64,000 nt of DNA, taken from the NCBI GenBank assembly GCA_900155495.1, contig FTLJ01000227.1, positions 91,294 through 155,293 of the forward strand, written 5' to 3'. This document shows, piece by piece, positions 60,842 through 64,000 of this stretch; the first letter of the stretch is position 1, and every line of letters starts with the position of its first letter. The translations under genes and the position numbers were made by a program. The DNA is from Porogramme epimiltina (taxonomy: Eukaryota; Basidiomycota; Agaricomycetes; Polyporales; Polyporaceae). Under the pieces are notes generated by a model. It did no database searches, had not been told where the DNA came from, and saw nothing but the letters and a program-made list of their open reading frames with translations.

Positions 60842-61269
60842 AATGCAGAATGAAATGCATTGCATTGTAAGACACGATAACAGATGTCCTATGTCGTTTG
60901 GTGCTCACGCGTATTGGACTTTGCCTCTTAGTGTAGGGGCCCGCCGTTTCCCTCTCCCATCGCTCTCGTCCCCGATCCCATATCGTATCACTCAAAAGCT
61001 AGCTAGTAGCATTTCACGCCTTTCGTGGAATCCACCCACTACTCCATTCTCGCTTGCGCAAACAGCTCCCCCACTCAATGTAAACGCATCTAGTATACAA
61101 TCCCAGCTCAGAATATACAGACATTGCCCGTCCCTCACTCCAGCACCCAGCATACACGCTCAGGATAGTAGTAGCGCAAGCGGGCCCGCCACTCGGCGGC
61201 TCGTCGGGCTAGCCTAACCTACTTTTCCTGAGCTCACGCCGCACGTCGTATCTCAGCCCTCCGCGCGAT
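60842..61269. other. Spacer, about 430 bp
   Basis: 3' flank of H2; the first part resembles the H1 3' flank (TGCATTGTAAGACACGA-like segment). No gene. Confidence 0.45.
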
Positions 61270-61790
61270 CGACGAGACTAAAGAAGACTTCCTCGTTCAG
61301 CTTGATCGCGGCGCTTGAGTGCTGCTCCATCAGCCGCTCTCTAGCCTCCTCGGCCCTTAGTTTGATGCCTTAGAATCTCCCACACCGTATTCTGCGATGA
61401 TGTCGAATGGCTCTTGTGGCAGCTTCTGCATCACTGGAGCCTTTGCTATCTCATCGAGTACCCACTTCGCATGCTGTGGTGGCACATCACTCGTAGACGG
61501 GTGTCGAGTCGACGAGGAAGAGGAAGATGATCTTGCGATGGCCCATTATAGATGGGTCGGCGAACTGACGCAATGTTGGTATACGTTGGCTACGAAGGAG
61601 GACGCACTTGTCCTCGGCGGTAACGATATGCCCGAGTTCCTGATTCTGTGGACATTCTGTGGAGAAGCCATACACTACTTTATATCCCTTGAAGTTCCCG
61701 TCACAGTACCCGAGCCTGTGGAGGTACGAATGGTCGCCTACGACCACCTAAGGCGCGACTCTGTGATGTTCTCAACATCGGCGTAAGAGT
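61270..61790 (-). pseudogene. DUF4246 remnant (right arm)
   Basis: A decayed C-terminal half of a DUF4246 gene. One frame (61487-61747) reads GNFKGYKVVYGFSTECPQ, NQELGHIVTAEDKCV, FADPSIMGHRKIIFLFLVD, matching the intact gene. Other frames hold the DVPPQ- and IKLNEEV-like tail near 61290. Several frameshifts and stops are present; the upstream WHVEG half is missing. It converges on hydrolase H2, mirroring the shorter relic at 43.7 kb. Confidence 0.8.
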
Positions 61791-62041
61791 CACGGTAAGA
61801 CCCACGACATGATCAGCGGACTTTGAAGCATAGATGAACCAGCGTTTCGCTAGACGCGTCGGAGTATGTCTGAGTTCTAATACTGCCCAGGCTTCATCTG
61901 GTCGACTCTAGCTCGGAATGAGTTTGTCTACTATGTTACCTCTCCGCGCACAATCTTCTACTCTAGCCTCAAGTATGGGTACATGTGAGCGGCGGAAGTT
62001 TATCATCGCGTCAAAGGAGCCAAGAGTTGAAATCCGAGCAT

Positions 62042-63535
62042 TTAGTAACAGCCTCCCTCCCCCTGCCCATCCTCCAGCTCCTCCAGAATCGTCTCCAACG
62101 TCACTTGTGGCTTAGAGATGAGTGTATTCTTGACGACCTTCTTACACCCTGCCTCCTCTGCGCTCTGGATAACCTCATCCCTTCGTACACCCAGCTGCGT
62201 TGTGCACAGTACCGGAGATGGCCCCTGAACCTCGCACTGGCCTATCTCTTTGTAAGCGCTACCCCACTCGTCAACCATCTTATCTCCGTCGAAAGGCGCG
62301 CCAGGCTGGACAAGGGTCGCGTGGAGATCACGCGAAGCGATGACATCACCGGTCACGCGTTGGAACTCCAGCGCGAGCCGTGTGAGGTCATGTATGCCGT
62401 CGAAAGCCTTCGCCCTCACCTGCGTGCGTAGCTCGTGGACATCCTGTCGCACGCTGCACGCCAAAAGTACGTCGGTGATGTGCTCGATGAGCTTGTCTTC
62501 GGCTTTACGCTGGCGCTCATCGTTAGAACCTAGGAGGATCTTGAGGTGAGTGCGTGTCAGCGTTCTCCATCTTCCAGACACATGCGGTGGCTCTGTGGAG
62601 CCGTAGAACGGCTGTGAGCTGTGGGCGTAGAACTGGGATATATGAAATATCATACCTTGCATCTTAATGCTATTGTAAACATCTTCAAATGAACGGCCTT
62701 CCGCGCGCTCCCTCCGGCTCGGGATCCGGAAGTCCCACGCGGAACATAACCGATGCGCGTATGTTGCCATTGTCCCCTCGAGCACGATTTGCACCAAGGT
62801 GGGGTCAGTGCTGTGGTCTCCACGTTGCAACTCTCCAAGTATAGATGGAGATATGACGGCAGCGGCTCGAAGTCTGGTACGGGCTTGTTCCGCCACCACG
62901 GCATCCGACCCCATGTCGTCGAACAGCGTATCGGCTATAGCGGCAGAAGTTTGGAATATCAAGGAGTTGACATTGTTTAGTATGGCAAGTACTTCCGCGT
63001 CGGTGACATCGTCGACTTTGGTCAAAATTGCTTGGGCAGTGCGTAACTCCGCGGTGCGGACGTTAAGGAGGGTTTCGATTCTCTTTATGCGGTTTTCTGC
63101 TGCGGAGAGGGAACACCGGAGTCCTTCGATATGAGAGTTCGCTCCTTGTAACTCTATTTCTTGTTCTTTAATTTGTGCTTTCTGCTCCAAAATACGTAGT
63201 TGGCGATTGCTTAGTTCTTCGGCCATCTTGGCGGCCTCTTTATGCATATTTTGGAGTTGAGTCTGTAACGCACGATTGCGTTGTACAACTTGTTGTGCTT
63301 CTGAAGTCGCCTCGAATAATTTCTTCTTCTGCTGCTCTAACGCATCTCTGAGCTCACTGTTCTGGCACTCGAGTTGACGGATAGCTTGAACTGTGGAGGT
63401 AGACGAGTCGCCGGATGATTGTTGTGGAATATCGTTGTCGGTATCCATGTGGTCCAATTGAACAGGAATCGTGTTGAAGCCCATGACACGACGTAGAATG
63501 TTTTCGATAGCTCCTAAGAAGCTCATCGGTAGCAT
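62042..63535 (-). CDS. Coiled-coil family protein, copy 5
   Basis: Single exon, 497 aa, start ATG 63535. Same order as copy 4: short leader MLPMSFLGAIENILRR, HMDTDNDIPQQSSGDS, a long coiled coil (about 50-160), TKVDDVTDAEVLAILNNVN, YAHRLCSAWDF, HVSGRWRTLTRTHLKILL, ALEFQRVTGDVIASRD and SPVLCTTQLGVRRDEV. Roughly half the residues match copy 4 by eye, much less than the hydrolases that sit beside them in the same duplicated block. It forms the outer end of the right arm. Function unknown. Confidence 0.88.
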   Translation of the reverse strand: MLPMSFLGAIENILRRVMGFNTIPVQLDHMDTDNDIPQQSSGDSSTSTVQAIRQLECQNSELRDALEQQKKKLFEATSEAQQVVQRNRALQTQLQNMHKEAAKMAEELSNRQLRILEQKAQIKEQEIELQGANSHIEGLRCSLSAAENRIKRIETLLNVRTAELRTAQAILTKVDDVTDAEVLAILNNVNSLIFQTSAAIADTLFDDMGSDAVVAEQARTRLRAAAVISPSILGELQRGDHSTDPTLVQIVLEGTMATYAHRLCSAWDFRIPSRRERAEGRSFEDVYNSIKMQGMIFHISQFYAHSSQPFYGSTEPPHVSGRWRTLTRTHLKILLGSNDERQRKAEDKLIEHITDVLLACSVRQDVHELRTQVRAKAFDGIHDLTRLALEFQRVTGDVIASRDLHATLVQPGAPFDGDKMVDEWGSAYKEIGQCEVQGPSPVLCTTQLGVRRDEVIQSAEEAGCKKVVKNTLISKPQVTLETILEELEDGQGEGGCY

Positions 63536-63923
63536 GGGAGGAGCGAGGAGAAAGATGAAAGACGAATCTGCAATCCCTAGCGGCCAAAGGACTTAGCGCA
63601 ATTATATGTCGCCCTTCGCGGTATTCACATGGGTTGGCTACCGTAGCACTCCTAGCCGTGGAGCCTCTTCAAGATAAGGAGATCCTCTAGCACGGACAAT
63701 GCGTGGTTCTGAGTAAGTGTATGTATACTCGTAACTGCATTTGGGGTCTCGGGCCCCAGGAGCGAGGCCTTTTGCTACGGCGCAGTTGACATATGGTCGA
63801 TGTCCCCGCTGTTCTCCATTCAGTGATGCTGGTCTATATGATGTGCTGCTGCTGTAGCATATGAGGTCCTGAGTAAGACCCACTTACCCGGTTTCTCTCA
63901 CTCCCTATCCAGTCATCGGCCAA

Positions 63924-63959
<36 letters not shown>

Positions 63960-64000
63960 CCTTTTTTTTTCCCTTTGGGGGCCATGCCTTTTGTTGGGTT
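63536..64000. other. Terminal 465 bp, no gene
   Basis: Promoter side of coiled-coil copy 5, then ordinary sequence and a T tract (listed separately). Confidence 0.45.
63926..63959. repeat. Poly-T tract, 34 T, then T/C/G homopolymer runs
   Basis: An uninterrupted T run followed by C2 T9 C3 T3 G5-type runs to the window end. It may be a real homopolymer or low-quality sequence at a contig end. Confidence 0.8.

Noticed and set aside
1..64000. Transposon, CRISPR array or rRNA/tRNA genes
   Set aside because: No transposase or reverse transcriptase motifs, no regular spaced repeats and no rRNA sequence seen; tRNAs could be missed without a covariance-model search.
1..64000. A biosynthetic or defence gene cluster linking all genes
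   Set aside because: Genes are on mixed strands with unrelated housekeeping and lineage-specific roles; only duplication, not pathway logic, links them.

Overview
This is a window of fungal nuclear DNA, most likely from an Agaricomycete and probably a Polyporales-type wood-decay basidiomycete. The evidence is GC-rich coding DNA, genes split by many 40-100 nt introns (GT-AG, a few GC-AG), micro-exons, intergenic gaps of a few hundred bp, and several multi-copy families of the lineage-restricted kind typical of such genomes. There is no operon logic. All gene models were built by hand: exons were joined where splice signals, reading phase and similarity to paralogues inside the window or to known families agree. 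The phase of every multi-exon model was checked by exon-length arithmetic.

Layout. 0-8.3 kb (minus strand): three members of a coiled-coil family I do not recognise (one cut by the window edge), an M43-type secreted metalloprotease and the GPI transamidase catalytic subunit GPI8/PIG-K. 8.3-14 kb: a divergent forkhead transcription factor (plus), gene relics, and the first of four copies of a second unrecognised family, called here the WWYDREN family. 14.7-18.2 kb: a large ThrE/PRM10-like membrane transporter (minus). 18.2-25 kb: a gene-poor stretch with two sets of degenerate repeats. 25-30.4 kb: a group III hybrid histidine kinase with about seven HAMP units in 18 exons.

31.3-38.4 kb: a PARP-domain gene without flanking domains, a frameshifted WWYDREN copy, and an intact DUF4246 gene with a 2OG-Fe(II)-oxygenase-like residue pattern. 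38.7-41.2 kb: an Hsp70/HSPA12-like ATPase (minus). 41.6-47.6 kb: a coiled-coil gene, a DUF4246 fragment, an alpha/beta-hydrolase and a frameshifted DUF4246 paralogue. 48.3-52.7 kb: a 20-exon RWD-PARP-UBC fusion gene, the paralogue of the PARP-only gene 14 kb upstream. 53.4-55.3 kb: a single-pass membrane protein. 56.5-58.6 kb: two more WWYDREN genes. 59-63.5 kb: a mirror image of the 41.6-45.7 kb block (hydrolase, DUF4246 fragment, coiled-coil gene), that is, an inverted segmental duplication.

The genes form no obvious single pathway. The main theme is local gene-family turnover: five coiled-coil genes, four WWYDREN genes, two DUF4246 genes plus two fragments, two hydrolases and two PARPs, mixed among conserved single-copy genes (GPI8, histidine kinase, PRM10-like, Hsp70-like). 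The most notable single item is the protein joining an ADP-ribosyltransferase domain to an E2 ubiquitin-conjugating domain, with a domain-stripped paralogue nearby.
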